Source: Rostrohypoxylon terebratum
Lineage: Eukaryota; Ascomycota; Sordariomycetes; Xylariales; Hypoxylaceae
Direction of reading: 5' to 3'
Assembly (NCBI GenBank): GCA_022497145.1
Contig: MU385927.1
Span: forward strand, 1 to 64,000
DNA length: 64,000 nt
Below, one piece after another: positions 11,137 through 23,138 of the stretch; position 1 is the first letter of the stretch; the number at the start of each line of letters is the position of its first letter. Under the pieces are notes generated by a model. It did no database searches, had not been told where the DNA came from, and was given only the letters and a program-made list of their open reading frames with translations. Position numbers and translations under genes: made by a program.

Positions 11137-14054
11137 TGTGTCGATATTTTTCTATGATTATTGCTAGGTACCTATGGATATGGATATGGTATTGCTTTTT
11201 CCTTCACTGCCAAATATTTCTCCTCGATTACGGGGATGTATAGAGGGAGCATGTGAGAGGTCAATGGGATCAATTGAGGGGGAACCTGTATAGGAGAAGC
11301 ATTGGGTTATAATCACTGCATAGTCAACGCTAAACTCGAGACAAACGGCCGTACAAAGCAAAGCCCTTGTGATTCCAAAGGTTATGTAATTATCTGTCAT
11401 CTAACACCTATTCTCGGGATCCGGCAGTTAAAATGGCGGGATCTCCAATATCCCCAACCCAGGAAAAGCTGTGGAGGTGGAAGAAGATTGACCCTGACGC
11501 CAGACAATATAAGACCGTATGATAATGCTGCTGCGAGGGTCCGGGGGAATGGTTCACTTTAGTACTTTTGCCAAACGCACGGCTTGTTGCTTACCTAGTA
11601 AGTAGGTAGTTATGTCACGTCGTCGTTGGAACTTCCATAATGATCTCTTTTGACACGTGCATGTGGACATATGTGCCGGTAATATGTATGATGTTGTGAG
11701 GACTATCGTCAGAGCTGTCAGAGCTAACGGATGTTGGTGTGGGGAAAAAGAAGTACGTAAGGGATAGACTCGGGAAGCTTTAAAAGTGAGGGGAAATGCT
11801 AGTAAAAGAGAGAGACGGGAGACGGGAAGACGATGCGGAGGCACAATGGGGCATGATCGTCGCCACTATCACGATAAGTAAGTGCTACCGTCTACGTACG
11901 TAATACGGAAATGACGCCAATCATTTCTTGCATATTTTCAATCAGGAGCGATCCCTCCATTAACCCCACGGGTCTCATTAAACTCTAAAGAGCTTCTTTG
12001 TAATAGAATCTTCTCCTCATCTACTTCTCTCTTTCCTCTCCCATCACATGACCCGACAACAACAATATCCATGTTTCGATGAACAGACCGAAATAGATTC
12101 GTCGAGATAGCAGGCAAGAAGAAAAAAAAAATAGTCTTGGGTTCCCTCTCGAAATCCGAATGGTCCTCAATTCACCGCTCTTCCCGTTAGTGCGAAACAT
12201 CTTCGTCTAACCGCCAAGTACGCCTCGAATCACTCGTCAATCACTCGTACATCATACTCGCACCTGAGATATCCACATCTGTGGTGTCCCGCGGCGGTGT
12301 CAAGCGCGTGCCCTTGAAAATGGATTATCTTGTCAACTTCATCTTTCATATCACTAGGAGGCTCATTGCTTTTTCTGCCTGAAGAATGTCTGTCATCTAG
12401 TCAGATTTCATACAGGACATACGGGGGCGTTGATGCTCACCGCATAAAAAGTCTGGTAAAAATAGGTATCTGGCAAATCTCAAGAATCCTGTTTTTTTGT
12501 GTTAACATTTCGTGAAAAGAACACCAGGCACCGTAATAAGAAATCGGACACTATGAGTTGTGGCGCAATATTCTATGATGATGACCAAATGCTACTACTA
12601 GCCTGCATATTCAGAGTCATGCTTCCTCTCCCAGGGTTGCCTTGGGATTTCGGTATCAATGTATCAATGGCTGAATAAATCGCGACAAGTTCGCTGCATC
12701 ATGGAACAGGTGGCAGTGTTATTCGTCACCGAGGACAATGTCAAGTCATCTTGACAATACAATTTTCCATCCCTGAGTGTCAATGTCTCAAATGACATTT
12801 CGCGAGTCTACTGACGAGGGGATCGGGTATAGCGATCTTACCATATCATTTCGTGGAAAATCACGGCCGCAGAAGTAAGGCTTTTAAAGTCACATACTAC
12901 TGAAGACGTGGCGAAGCCCAAAAACCGACCCGATTGATGCCCAACAGAGATACGGACCCTGATACCCAGCCCTAATCTCAACCCGTTATCTTCCAGAGCC
13001 TTGCGGTGGTTTATTGGACATCGGCGGATCCCTAAGGCGGTTCTACCTTTCAGCTCTATCTTACTCATGCATGTAGGCTCTCCCAGCAACCTGGAAGCAG
13101 CATCGGTTCTTCGTCACGTTTGATCGTACATGCGGAAGTCTTCACGGGACTGCGAACTCATGCGATGTGTAATTCTCATTGAGCCTCAAATTTTAATGTT
13201 TCACTCTATCAAGTTCCCCACACCGCATGTCGAATCTGACTGGTTGATAGTCTGAAACTGCAAATTCTAGAACGATCGAAGGACTGTCTTACCCCCCTTG
13301 ATCGTATCGAGTTCAATTGCTGCATACGTCACATATCAAACATATACGAAAATCGCCTACCTCGGCGTGTTTTTACGACCGATTACTTCCGAGTGTGATA
13401 TTCTAGTTTCAGTCAGGACAGGTTGACGTTTCAGCCTTTTGCTACATAGTACACATATTGATGAGAGTGTGCTTTGCCACTGCGGCCACTCATCCTCCCC
13501 AGACTCCGGGACTGATAGACAGCGAGACGCCACCACGGGGCACGGTCTTCCTTCGGAAGGATTTCCGTCAGACTTCAATCTCGACGTCTACCGAAATTTT
13601 CGAACTTGGCTTTCGTTATTGTTTACACATAAAATGTTTCATTTCTACACCACGACCGCAATGGTTCTTTCCAAGATAGGAAATCGGGTGGCAAATGGAC
13701 ACGGAACGGACGGCAAGCTACGACTTGCCCCTAGGACAATATCTTGGCGGTCAATCATTAGAATTTCACTTTTTAAGGTTGTATACTAGTAGGTAGGTAG
13801 TCTCAAGGACAATTGAGGATGTGTCTGGCGAGCAGAAAAACACAATTGCTCGCTAGGGATGTGTACAGAGTTAAGGAGAGTAAATTGCAAAATATCTTCT
13901 ATAGGAGGTAGGTATCTAGAAACAGCACACATAAAATTCCCAAACCCAGATAGCCGACGCAGTCATACAACTAAGGAGATCTGAAATGACAGGAACGAAG
14001 GAAGTTTTTTTTTCTCTTTTGGGTTTTTCTATCCTTCTCAACTCCTGTTCCCTT
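11137..14054. other. Gene-poor stretch with one exon-like fragment
   Basis: Small frames on both strands, none recognised as a complete gene. The only coding-like piece is a minus-strand frame ending at 12842 before a GTAAGA donor (listed separately). The base composition is close to 50% GC, not extremely AT-rich. Confidence 0.5.
12842..13089 (-). pseudogene. Exon-like fragment ending in VIFHEMI
   Basis: A minus-strand open frame of about 82 residues ends in SLTSAAVIFHEMI. It is followed at once by a consensus 5' splice site GTAAGA at 12841. The HEM-I end resembles the zinc-binding helix HExxH of metallopeptidases, but the second His is not present at the junction: the codon that is split begins TG. 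No matching next exon was found. It may be a remnant or a chance frame. Confidence 0.2.
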
Positions 14055-14784
14055 CTAGGTCAGACACCGCCCGTTTTGAAATGAGGGATCCGCCGCCCAA
14101 TTGTCCATTGCTGGATCTATCCTGTAGTTGTCCTCTATTCCTAACGCCGGACCCAGCAGCGCCATGACACCAAAGAATTCTAGCGAAAGTCTAAGGGAAA
14201 GGCAAAATAAGGAGATAGGCCGATCGAGTTTCGGCCTGATATCAGATCCCATGCGTTTACGGGGACCAAGCTGTCGTGGTGCTTCAGGATTGATGTCGTA
14301 TATAGAGTCGAAGACTCAGGTCTGATATTGTTGAAAAGATTGATGATATAATTGGCGTGTCTTAGTGTCCCGACTTAACAGACGAACTGCCCCCAGCGCA
14401 GTCCGTGCAAAATGTGTGTTTGCAGCAAAATATGCATTTCGGTGTGTTGATTATAGTCATAGGACCATTTTGGCATTGGCAACAGTACCAAAGATCCACA
14501 GCCATTATATTCTTGAATGGTGGTTCTTTTCTTAGTGTGTTTATGATATTGAGAAGTGTGTTGGATGTTAAACGTGGGCAGGTAGGTAGGCGCTGGGACT
14601 GAAGTTATAGTGTGTGATGATCTGATCGAGGAGATAGAAGCCATTTCGTTCAGAACCTCAGGCAATATATATACCCCTCGAATCCATGGTTCGCCCTCTT
14701 CAGTTCGCCTGCCATAGCGTCGATGAGATGTAGGGCAACTCTCGCGGCCGTGGACACAGCCATAGCAATGGAGTCATCAAGTCC
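14055..14784 (-). pseudogene. Further coding-like fragments downstream of the unrecognised gene
   Basis: Two minus-strand stretches look like exons. One spans about 14674-14784, helical and Ala-rich (AMAVSTAARVALHLIDAM), and ends before a GTATAT donor. The other spans about 14055-14312, with LEFFGVMALLGPALG and a stop after RCLT. The first starts directly at the stop codon of the gene upstream but in another frame, and no splice pair joins them cleanly. This suggests a frameshifted, once longer gene. No family is recognised. Confidence 0.25.
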
Positions 14785-15584
14785 TAACTGAGATTTTCTG
14801 ATGGTATTGGGCTTTCTTCAGGACAGCCAGTCAAGGAATTTGAAAGGTGGGTGGATCCCTTATTGCCCATTAACATCTCTTTCCTCGGTGTACCGTAGGT
14901 TCTACTCGCAGGACAGATTCTTCTCGTGACAATCGAAGCTTCGTTCTTCCACCCGTCAAGATCTACTGAGGACATTCGGGAGCACAAAGCTAAGCCCTCC
15001 ATTGTGTCATATATCTTAGGGTCTACTAGTATCGTAAGCTCTTTTGACTCGAGACAACTTACATGGCAAATCACTTGAGTGATGCTTCTATCATCCGCCT
15101 CAGCCAGATCGACTGTCCAGGCGCGGGCGTCGGTTCCGGGCGAGTGAAATTCGAGCTAGTAAATTAATTGAAAAATGAGTAAGATCGTTCGAAAAAGCGG
15201 ATCGTATAATACTTGAAGTAAATACAACATTTCATGCTCACATGGGAATGACCTGCCTCAATCAACAGGTTACAAGGTTGAGGATGGTTCACATAAATTC
15301 TCCGAAACTAAGAATTTCTTGACATTCGCAATTCATGTAATTCAGACGAATGGATTTTTTTTTTTAGTTTTGAGATACCAAGGTATGGTTCCGCCCCCAG
15401 GGCGAAACACCTGGATATCCAATGTAACAAATCTGCCCTATGGCTCGGCTGTGTGTTTTGTCGAACGATATTATACTCGGACATATAACCGAAACATCGG
15501 CTCACCGAACCCGTTCGTATCTTCCGTGAAACGATCAATCATGTTTTCCCTCTCAATCCTTAATATTCCACAACTATAGTTCAT
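14784..15584 (-). CDS. Unrecognised three-exon protein, possibly truncated
   Basis: Three minus-strand pieces join in phase through GT..AG introns: 15477-15584 (Met start), 15242-15307 and 14784-15155, with introns of 169 and 86 nt. The result is about 181 residues. All three exons keep one frame with no stop, which is unlikely by chance, and the sequence is mixed and protein-like (ARAWTVDLAEADDRSITQVI, then a Cys-containing segment up to SENLS). I do not recognise the family. There is no signal peptide or membrane helix. The frame upstream of the Met stays open to about 15794, so the true start may lie further up. The end is suspicious because coding-like sequence resumes at once in another frame. 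Confidence 0.38.
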
Positions 15585-16718
15585 GTCATCTGCGTTTGCG
15601 TAGGGCAGAGTTAAGGTTCGCTGCCTTAGACTATCGTTCCAAAGAAGAGAGGTATTTCTTGGTGGATTCGGACCACTAACCATGAGGCGATATGAATGAA
15701 TGGTGGAAGATGGTTGGTAAATATTTGTGGGCGTAAGAAAGAATATAGCGCGGACAATAGCGCGGACAATAGGGGGGGCAGTGCCCGCGGTCATTTGCTG
15801 AGGTATCCATTATCCATTTGCCCGGGCAATTTCGGTGAGCGACAAATGTAAAAACGCCTAGATAAGTATGCTAAGCATCAATTTAATGACCACGGTCGCA
15901 TTCTTACCGATCGTGTTATAAATCAGTAATAAAAGCGACGAAGACCTTATCAACTTTGATTGTTGAAGGAGAATTGCAATTCCTAACCGCAGAATGCAAG
16001 GGTTCCCCCTAATTGCGCGCTAGTGATGCCGGCAATGATGCGAGTGTATGGAAAGCTCTGAACATTCAACTCAGTCAGTCAATATTTCAACAATCATAAG
16101 GAAACTCAAGAGATCTCCTTAAATTCTTCGTGCTTCAAAGAAAATGGACATTTCATAAGCTGACCTTCTCAATCAAGTAAGAGGCGGGTCTGTACGTGGA
16201 TAGAGAATGGATGTATGGATGAGAATATACCTAGGTAGATAATATAAGCATGAATAAAATCCTATGTCCGATAGAATAGACTCGAGGTCGCTGTGAAATG
16301 AATGAGATATGTCAAACTAATTAGGGGGGAAACTGATGCTTTATAGATAGCACCTCATGTGGCGATCTTACTCTTATATGGAAGAAGGGAACCCATGCGG
16401 CTGAACGTATGAGGTTGGAAGCAGAGCCTCAGAAACGTATGTTAGTCATCATATGGGGTGAGTGGAGATGACTGTGAAGGTGTGTAGACAGAGCCTTGAG
16501 GCTCTTCGTGATTAGCCAGAATATATCTACAACCAATCCCCGTGGTGGTTGGTCCATGCACAGCATATAAATAATAACACATCTTCTAATAGTAGAAGAC
16601 GTATCCCAGTTCACCCACTATAGATACCTAGTAGATATGGATGCTTGTAATAATTAGGGTTGATGGTGAGGGTGGGGGTTACGAATACACCCCGCTACTT
16701 ACGGCTTCCTTTCTATAG

Positions 16719-16858
16719 GATGGTTGTCACATTCGCCGGTTTCATTTGAACGCCCGGCTACTATGAATGCCTTCGGAGATGATACCCATATCGTCGAAAG
16801 ATGCACAATCAGTGATTCTGAATGGATCAATAGACAATACAGTGCTACGGCTGTTATC
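16719..16858 (+). other. Isolated exon-like open segment
   Basis: A 140-nt open stretch is bounded by TTTCTATAG on the left and GTAAGT on the right, as an internal exon would be. The readable frame includes AFGDDTHIVERCTISDSEW. No partner exons were found on either side. It may be part of a decayed gene. Confidence 0.2.
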
Positions 16859-18822
16859 GTAAGTAATCCGGATGACAGTGGAAGAGGCTCAAGACAGACT
16901 CTCATGCCATGCACATGTCTAAGCACCTGCTAGATACTCCCTCACACACACAAACACACGGCTTAGCCCAGATGATTCGTGATTATAGTGTGAAAATTTG
17001 CAAATTCCCACGAGTTTTCTACACATGTCTCTTATACATGGTTCCACCTAGCCTGCCTATATGTTTTCTTCTTCATTACAATACACCTGAATCCGGCATT
17101 CAAGGGGTATCGTGAGGGGACATCCCTGCTCCTCCTATGCTATATCAACTTGCCAACTTCTGATTAGCATGTGTGTTATAAGCTGGGATATACGATCACA
17201 CGACAAAAACACCGCGAACACCATATACGCCCTAAATCTGCTAAAAATTAGATTACAACACTATTGAAAGATGAAGTTCATGAAACGTTACCTACTGGTG
17301 GTTTAAGTGAATGACTTCTAAGCCTTTAGGTCAATTGAGAATGTGCAAGTCTAAATAGGCGTGTTGTTCAGACTAAGGCTGCTTCTTACACAAGCGAATA
17401 CCTAGCTCAAACAAACTGATACTCCAACTTAGATCTATTTGCCTACATGGCGATGATATAAGGCACAATGCTGTACCATCTCCGATGCCGTACAAGTAGG
17501 AGTAGATCTTGATTTGCTGTTTCGTGGCGAGAGTAGGACCCCCTGGCAACACTTACACCATGAGGCGAAGGCTACCAAGAGTTTTCACAAAGTGTGTAAG
17601 AGAATATAAAGCTCTTGACTTTCTATACTTTGGATAGACTAAAAGCGTCTATACACTACCTAGGTCCTAGGTAAGTATAGGGGGTCTCGACGTTACACAA
17701 TCCATTCTACTGGAAAATAGATGAGCTAATCATACTGCTAAGCCATGTCCAAAAAGGGCAGAGAGGCTATTAACATATTAACAGGGGTACCTATTTCTGT
17801 TATTATGTAACCCGGAGTTTAGAGTTATTATTTCCAACCTCTTTCAGATACACATCTGGGCACTTACCTAATTTATTTCTTGAGACTTTTGAATAGCAAG
17901 TGACAAGTGTAAATAGGTAAGTACCTATAATTATAAATGATGGTCAGTTCAATTGTTGAGTCTCAACATCATTTCCCCCTGTCTGTTTCTCCTGCAACCT
18001 TCCTGGCGTTATAACACTTCGAACTCGTATTATATGCAGCATGCCTAAGTCCTAGGACCTAGGTAATACCTACATAGTATGTGTAGAATCAATTGGATGG
18101 ATGTTAGTACAGACGAAACAAACTGATGATGGCTTTGGTCAGGATTTTCGGCCGGAGCTTGAATTGGTGCTAGGTGCGATTAATGGGTTGAATACGAAAG
18201 CGGGGGATTCGAATCGTGCATAAAAGCTGGGGTGGAATCTCGGCGAAGGAGGGAAAGTCCATATAAAGACTATTCCGAGGCTCTGATATTCAAAAATCGT
18301 TAGTCACGCGGGCACTTGCTGCTAAATTTCGCCGTGATCCCCCGTTGTCGAATTGATCCTAGGTCCTAGGATCTTGGTATTAATTGCTAAATATTGTAAT
18401 GTGCTGTATTAGGTTAGGTAATTGAAAGCTGACAACCTTGGAAACATGCCATTTTCAACTCCTATCAACCGTTGTGTGTTTTCGCATTTACGGGCTGTTC
18501 AATGGATCTCGACCGAACAGGGCGGAAACTACAGCTATTAACTATAGGTAGTAGTAATATAGGTAACTTGTAGAAATGATGATCGGAATGAAGATTTGAG
18601 ATTTACCCCATGATCGTAAAAGACTAAAAGTCCTCGATTTCTTCATATGGATGCTTGGCATCTAGCGGGTTAGTTGCATAAATACAAGTGGAAACAACAG
18701 TGGAAACAGAGTGGAAAGAGTGGAAAGAGCGGGAAAGGGAAAGGGAAAGAGGTATCGTGAAACAGGGGTGTTTGTCTGTGCTTCACCGCAATCTCAATTT
18801 CTTCCTTCCTAATCTTTTCCTG

Positions 18823-18849
18823 TTCAGCGTTCAGCGTTCAGCGTTCAGC
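18823..18849. repeat. (TTCAGCG)n heptamer tandem
   Basis: Three full copies plus a partial copy of TTCAGCG. The reverse complement of the same heptamer is tandemly repeated at 36501-36527. Confidence 0.85.
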
Positions 18850-20640
18850 CTTCACAGATAATCAGACCAGATAGAAATTGTGGCTTCACCTTTTCGTCAT
18901 ACTCGTCACGCTACACGGCCACTACCTATTCTTGACATCTCGTTCTCCATGCTTCTCTCAATTATTAACCTATGATCAGAATCCGTCACAACGGTTCGGC
19001 TCTCAATTGGCTACATTCCCGTCCTTCAACCCAATAAGCCTGTCAGAATCCTACTTGACTTTCCAGATTCAAGACCTAGGTTCTAGTAGATTCTAGATTC
19101 AGTGTTCCCTTGCGACGAGTATATCGCATCTCATTGGTCGATCATTTCGTTGATCTCGCTTTTTTTTAATGCTTCCAAGATCGAGATCTTAATCGCTCGA
19201 GGGTCAATCAACTTTCTCTAATAGATTGATACCCATATAATTGGAACAAGCGGCTGCTTCGGACAAGTTCTAACTTCTAAGGCTGAAGAAGGGCGGCACC
19301 ACGAACACGACTCGGTCAAATCGCCAAGTTAAGCCCCCATTTTTGCTGCTGGGCTTTTGCTGTGCACGGGACAACTTGCAAGATCCCACCCAGCTTAAGC
19401 AGGCTAAAAAGTCAGGATCAAAACCGGGAGATTGACACAGTTCTAGACTGGGTATCTCGGCGTGTCTCCTACAGGGGTCGAGGGGTCGATGGCTCAATGA
19501 TATCATCGCCTCCGTTGCAAGACCTGGACTACCTTGGACTACCTTGAACCACCTGCAGCTGACGCTCATCCGGCCCGGTTACCAATAAACCCAAGCTGCT
19601 TGCGTCTGGGTTGCGTTATTATTTGACCACTGAGCCATCAGCCCGGCCGTTCTACAAAACACTGTACTGTGGTTGATCGTGCAGTTTGCAGCCCGGGGTG
19701 CACCGCAAGCGTTGGACAAGCGTTGGATGACGATTCTCTCCCCGAGCTCCCCGAGTCTCCAGACAATCACCTTCTTGGGGGCCCCAAAGGACCCTCAATA
19801 CCCCACTAAAGCCCCGCGAAACTCGCCGTGGCGTTCAAATTGTTGCAATACTTTAAGCCCTGGCGCATCGGCGCCAGAGCTGAAGATGTTCCCTCATCTA
19901 TGTGTACCACAGACATACATGATGATAACCACGACAACCAAGGGAACGTCAAGAAGGCCCGACAAACTCAACAAGATAAGACAGAGGTAGCACAACAATT
20001 ACAACAACAAACCTCCCTATCTTCTTCATCTGCATCTGCATCTACACCGGCGACAATATCAGCATCAGCATCGGCATCAGCATCAGCGAGATACCCCTTT
20101 ACTTCTATTCGTCTTTATTCACTTATATTTCTCATCCTTGTAATGGTAAGTTCCTCGGAGCAGACGAGGAGGAAAATTTCCACAGCCCCACGGACCTTGG
20201 TACCTATAGTGGCCAACGGCCCTACTACTACCCCTAGCCGTCCCGAACTGTGCAGGTAGTATAATGTACCTAGATCCTACCTAGTAGGTAGGTCCTATAG
20301 GACCTAGGTTGTACTATATGTACCTACCTACCTACCTGTGCTTACCTACTGCTTAGGGCTTCAGGCACATTATACTTACGGCTATGGCCCCGCAACCAAA
20401 TTCCTTTGACGCAATTGGGTTCATCCATGCTATCCAATGCTATCCATGCTAATCGCCCCTCTGACTTTATAGACCGCGCAACTTTTCCTAACGAACGCCA
20501 AATCTCAGTACTCCCGAATCCTCAATTCTCACCCTTTCTCACACATTGTCTCTTCTCCCCCGGCAGTTGTAGTAGAAGAGCCAATCTGCGAATCTCCTCA
20601 TCCTTTCCCAACTACCCCTCCCGTATCTCGCGCACACACA

Positions 20641-22336
20641 ATGGCTCTCGCCAAAGAGACAAAGCGCATTGCTGCGCAATTCGATTACACAGACGAAGAT
20701 GTGAACAAAGGCGTTCAAGAGTTTCTGCAGCAAATGCGTATGCCTATCCGTAAGCTTGGTAAATTTTTAGAGCTTAACTAATCTTGGCTATAGATGAGGG
20801 GTTGGAAAAGGATGGCACGAGTTTGAGTCAAATTCCCACCTACGTGACCGGCGTACCGAATGGTACAGAGAAGGTATGCCTGCCAACTTCTAAATGGCTC
20901 ACTAACCGTACAGCTAATATAGCGAAAAGGGATTGTATCTAGCAGTAGATCTAGGAGGCACAAATTTCAGAGTCTGTTCCATTCATCTGAATGGTGACAC
21001 AACTTTCAATCTCACGTATAGCAAAGTGGCGATTCCTAAAGAGCTAATGGTTGCGAAGCAAGCTAGCGAGCTCTTTGGATTTCTAGCTAAACAAATCGAA
21101 CTTTTCCTAAAAACTCACCATGGAGAACAGTTCAACGCCCACATCCGCCGGCGGCAGACCGTCAGCACTCCCGAAGGTTACCGTGATGAACAAATATTCC
21201 GACTCGGTTTCACTTTCAGTTTCCCAGTCCAACAGTTCGGCATCAACAAGGGCACATTGATGAGATGGACGAAGGGATTCGACATCCCGGATGCGGTCGG
21301 CAAGGATGTATGCGCCTTGCTTCAAGAAGAGATTGATAAGCTTCATTTACCTGTCAAGGTGGCTGCTTTGGTGAATGACACAGTTGGAACGCTTATGGCT
21401 CGTTCTTATACTTCGCCGGGCAAGACTTCGACTCTCCTAGGTGCCATTTTCGGAACAGGCACCAACGGTGCCTACGTAGAGAAGCTCTCTAACATTAAGA
21501 AGCCTGTTGAGGGTGACTACGACAAATCGACAGGATTGATGGTCATTAATACGGAGTGGGGCTCCTTCGACAACCAGCTGAACATATTACCCAACACTTC
21601 ATACGACATAGAACTAGATCAGAAGAGTGTGAACCCAGGTATTCAGATGTTCGAGAAGCGGGTATCTGGCATGTTCCTGGGTGAAATCGTCCGTTTAGTT
21701 ATCGTCGACATGCTCAAAAACACTGACATCTCGCTATTCCGGGACGAAAACTCTAGCCACAATGACTGGAAATCAACAACCACCATCGCGCCCGAGTCTG
21801 GCGTATTCAAGCAATGGGGCCTGGACAGCTCGATAATGTCCATCGCCGCCGCTGACAACACGCCGGATCTGTCGACTCTGCGTCAGGAGCTCGAGAAACA
21901 ATTACATATATACGCCGCTTCGCTCGAAGACACCCTCGCCTTCAAGAATGTGGCCCACGCCGTCGGACGACGAGCAGCCAGACTCTCCGCCGTGGCGGTC
22001 GGTGCCATCGTCTTACAGAGCGGCGAGTTGCAGGAATCAAAGGATGAGCCTATCGACATCGGCGTCGACGGCAGTCTCGTAGAGCACTACCCCTTCTTCC
22101 GGGATATGGTGTACGAGGCGCTCGCGGCAGTCGACGGTATCGGTCCGGAAGGCGCGAAGCGGATTCGCATTGGGATCGCGAAGGACGGTAGCGGCGTAGG
22201 TGCGGCGCTTATCGCACTCGTGGCCGCGAATATGGAGAAGAAGGGCGTCGTGGATTACTTGAACCACTTTAGGAACGGGGTCACCTCGAAGATCGTTGAA
22301 GCGATCCCCGAGATCGAGCCTACGACCGTGATGTAA
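20641..22336 (+). CDS. glkA: Glucokinase (hexokinase family)
   Basis: Three exons, 20641-20737, 20794-20873 and 20930-22336, with two 56-nt introns, giving 527 residues. Hexokinase landmarks in order: phosphate-1 loop LAVDLGGTNFRV (about 63-74), sugar-binding LGFTFSFPV (151-159), TKGF (173-176), the catalytic Asp in ND at 208-209, and phosphate-2 FGTGTNGAY (233-241). It phosphorylates glucose to glucose-6-phosphate with ATP in the cytosol. The N-terminal run EGL..DGTSLSQIPTYVT with VPNGTEKG points to the fungal glucokinase branch rather than to hexokinase I/II; the symbol follows the Aspergillus name. The first donor was set at GTATGC so that QQM-HEGL stays in the usual spacing; using GTAAGC instead would add four residues. 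It is convergent with the acetyltransferase gene. Confidence 0.93.
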
Positions 22337-23138
22337 GATTGTTTGGTTGATTGACTCTCGTGATCAAAGTGAGAGGCGGGATCGGAAGTAGAGAGGCACG
22401 GATGGGATGGGTTTTGGGAGAAGGGTTCACGGGTTCGGAGGTCCTTCTGGCATGAAGAGGACGAACTCGAGGTGAACGTGTATGTAACTAAACTAAACCT
22501 ACGATCATGACCTAATGCAAAAATTCTTATGACAAGTTACTCGTATGTCTCATTTTTTTTATGACTGGACTAATATGATTTCCGATCTGTGTGAAGCGAA
22601 TTTAAGAGTTATCTACGATTACAAGTGGCCTTGGAGATGACACCAGAGGAGCAAATCGCCACCGGTACAACCCAACGTGATGAAAATCAGTCGATTTCTC
22701 ATGTTTGAATTAATAGGTATTGTATTATGACTACGCATCTATCTACCTACTCAAGAACGCATGCGGTCTTTAAACCAGTTTAACCCTCTCCCCTTTTCTT
22801 TACTTTTCTATTGAATTCGAACGTACGGCTCGCTCGCCGATTCCTGGCGTCGCAAACAGCGTTGACCATTGTAGTCTACCACTCCAGATTATAAATGTGT
22901 ATTGTATATATATATATAATACCAGCTCCCTTGCCTTGCTGCCTTGCGTTGCCTTTTCTTTCTACCTCCGGTGTATCAAACTCGTGGTTCGTTTTTTTTA
23001 AAAATCCTGTGTTTCTTCCCAACTTCAACCCCTCCTCGTCCACGTGTTCACCCCACCACCACTAGTATCAACTACCCTCTCGTTCTTCCCGCCCCTTCCC
23101 AACTGCTAGGTAGCTGCTGAATCGACAAATACGGAGAC
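22337..23138. other. Intergenic between convergent genes
   Basis: Shared 3' region of the glucokinase and acetyltransferase genes. It contains a short (TA)n run near 22907-22918 and pyrimidine-rich sequence. No gene was seen. Confidence 0.6.

Larger units (their letters stand above)
15585..20640. other. Gene-poor stretch upstream of glucokinase
   Basis: About 5 kb without a supported gene. It holds an isolated exon-like frame (16719-16858), several CCTAGG-type palindromes (17657-17673, 18044-18065, 18358-18370, 20270-20310), a heptamer tandem (18823-18849), a tRNA A-box-like word (19626-19639, minus) and a TCTGCA/TCAGCA repeat around 20030-20090. The 250 bp before the glucokinase ATG are pyrimidine-rich, as in many fungal promoters. 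Confidence 0.5.

Noticed and set aside
11554..11844. 96-residue minus-strand frame upstream of the dioxygenase
   Set aside because: Not protein-like in composition, no domain, and no splice partner.
19572..19646. Possible minus-strand tRNA with A-box GATGGCTCAGTGGTC
   Set aside because: No T arm with TTCGA, no matching acceptor strand and no foldable anticodon arm; only the A-box word is present.
19828..20259. 143-residue plus-strand frame before glucokinase
   Set aside because: It starts at GTG, runs through a TCTGCA/TCAGCA microsatellite (SASASA) and has no domain.
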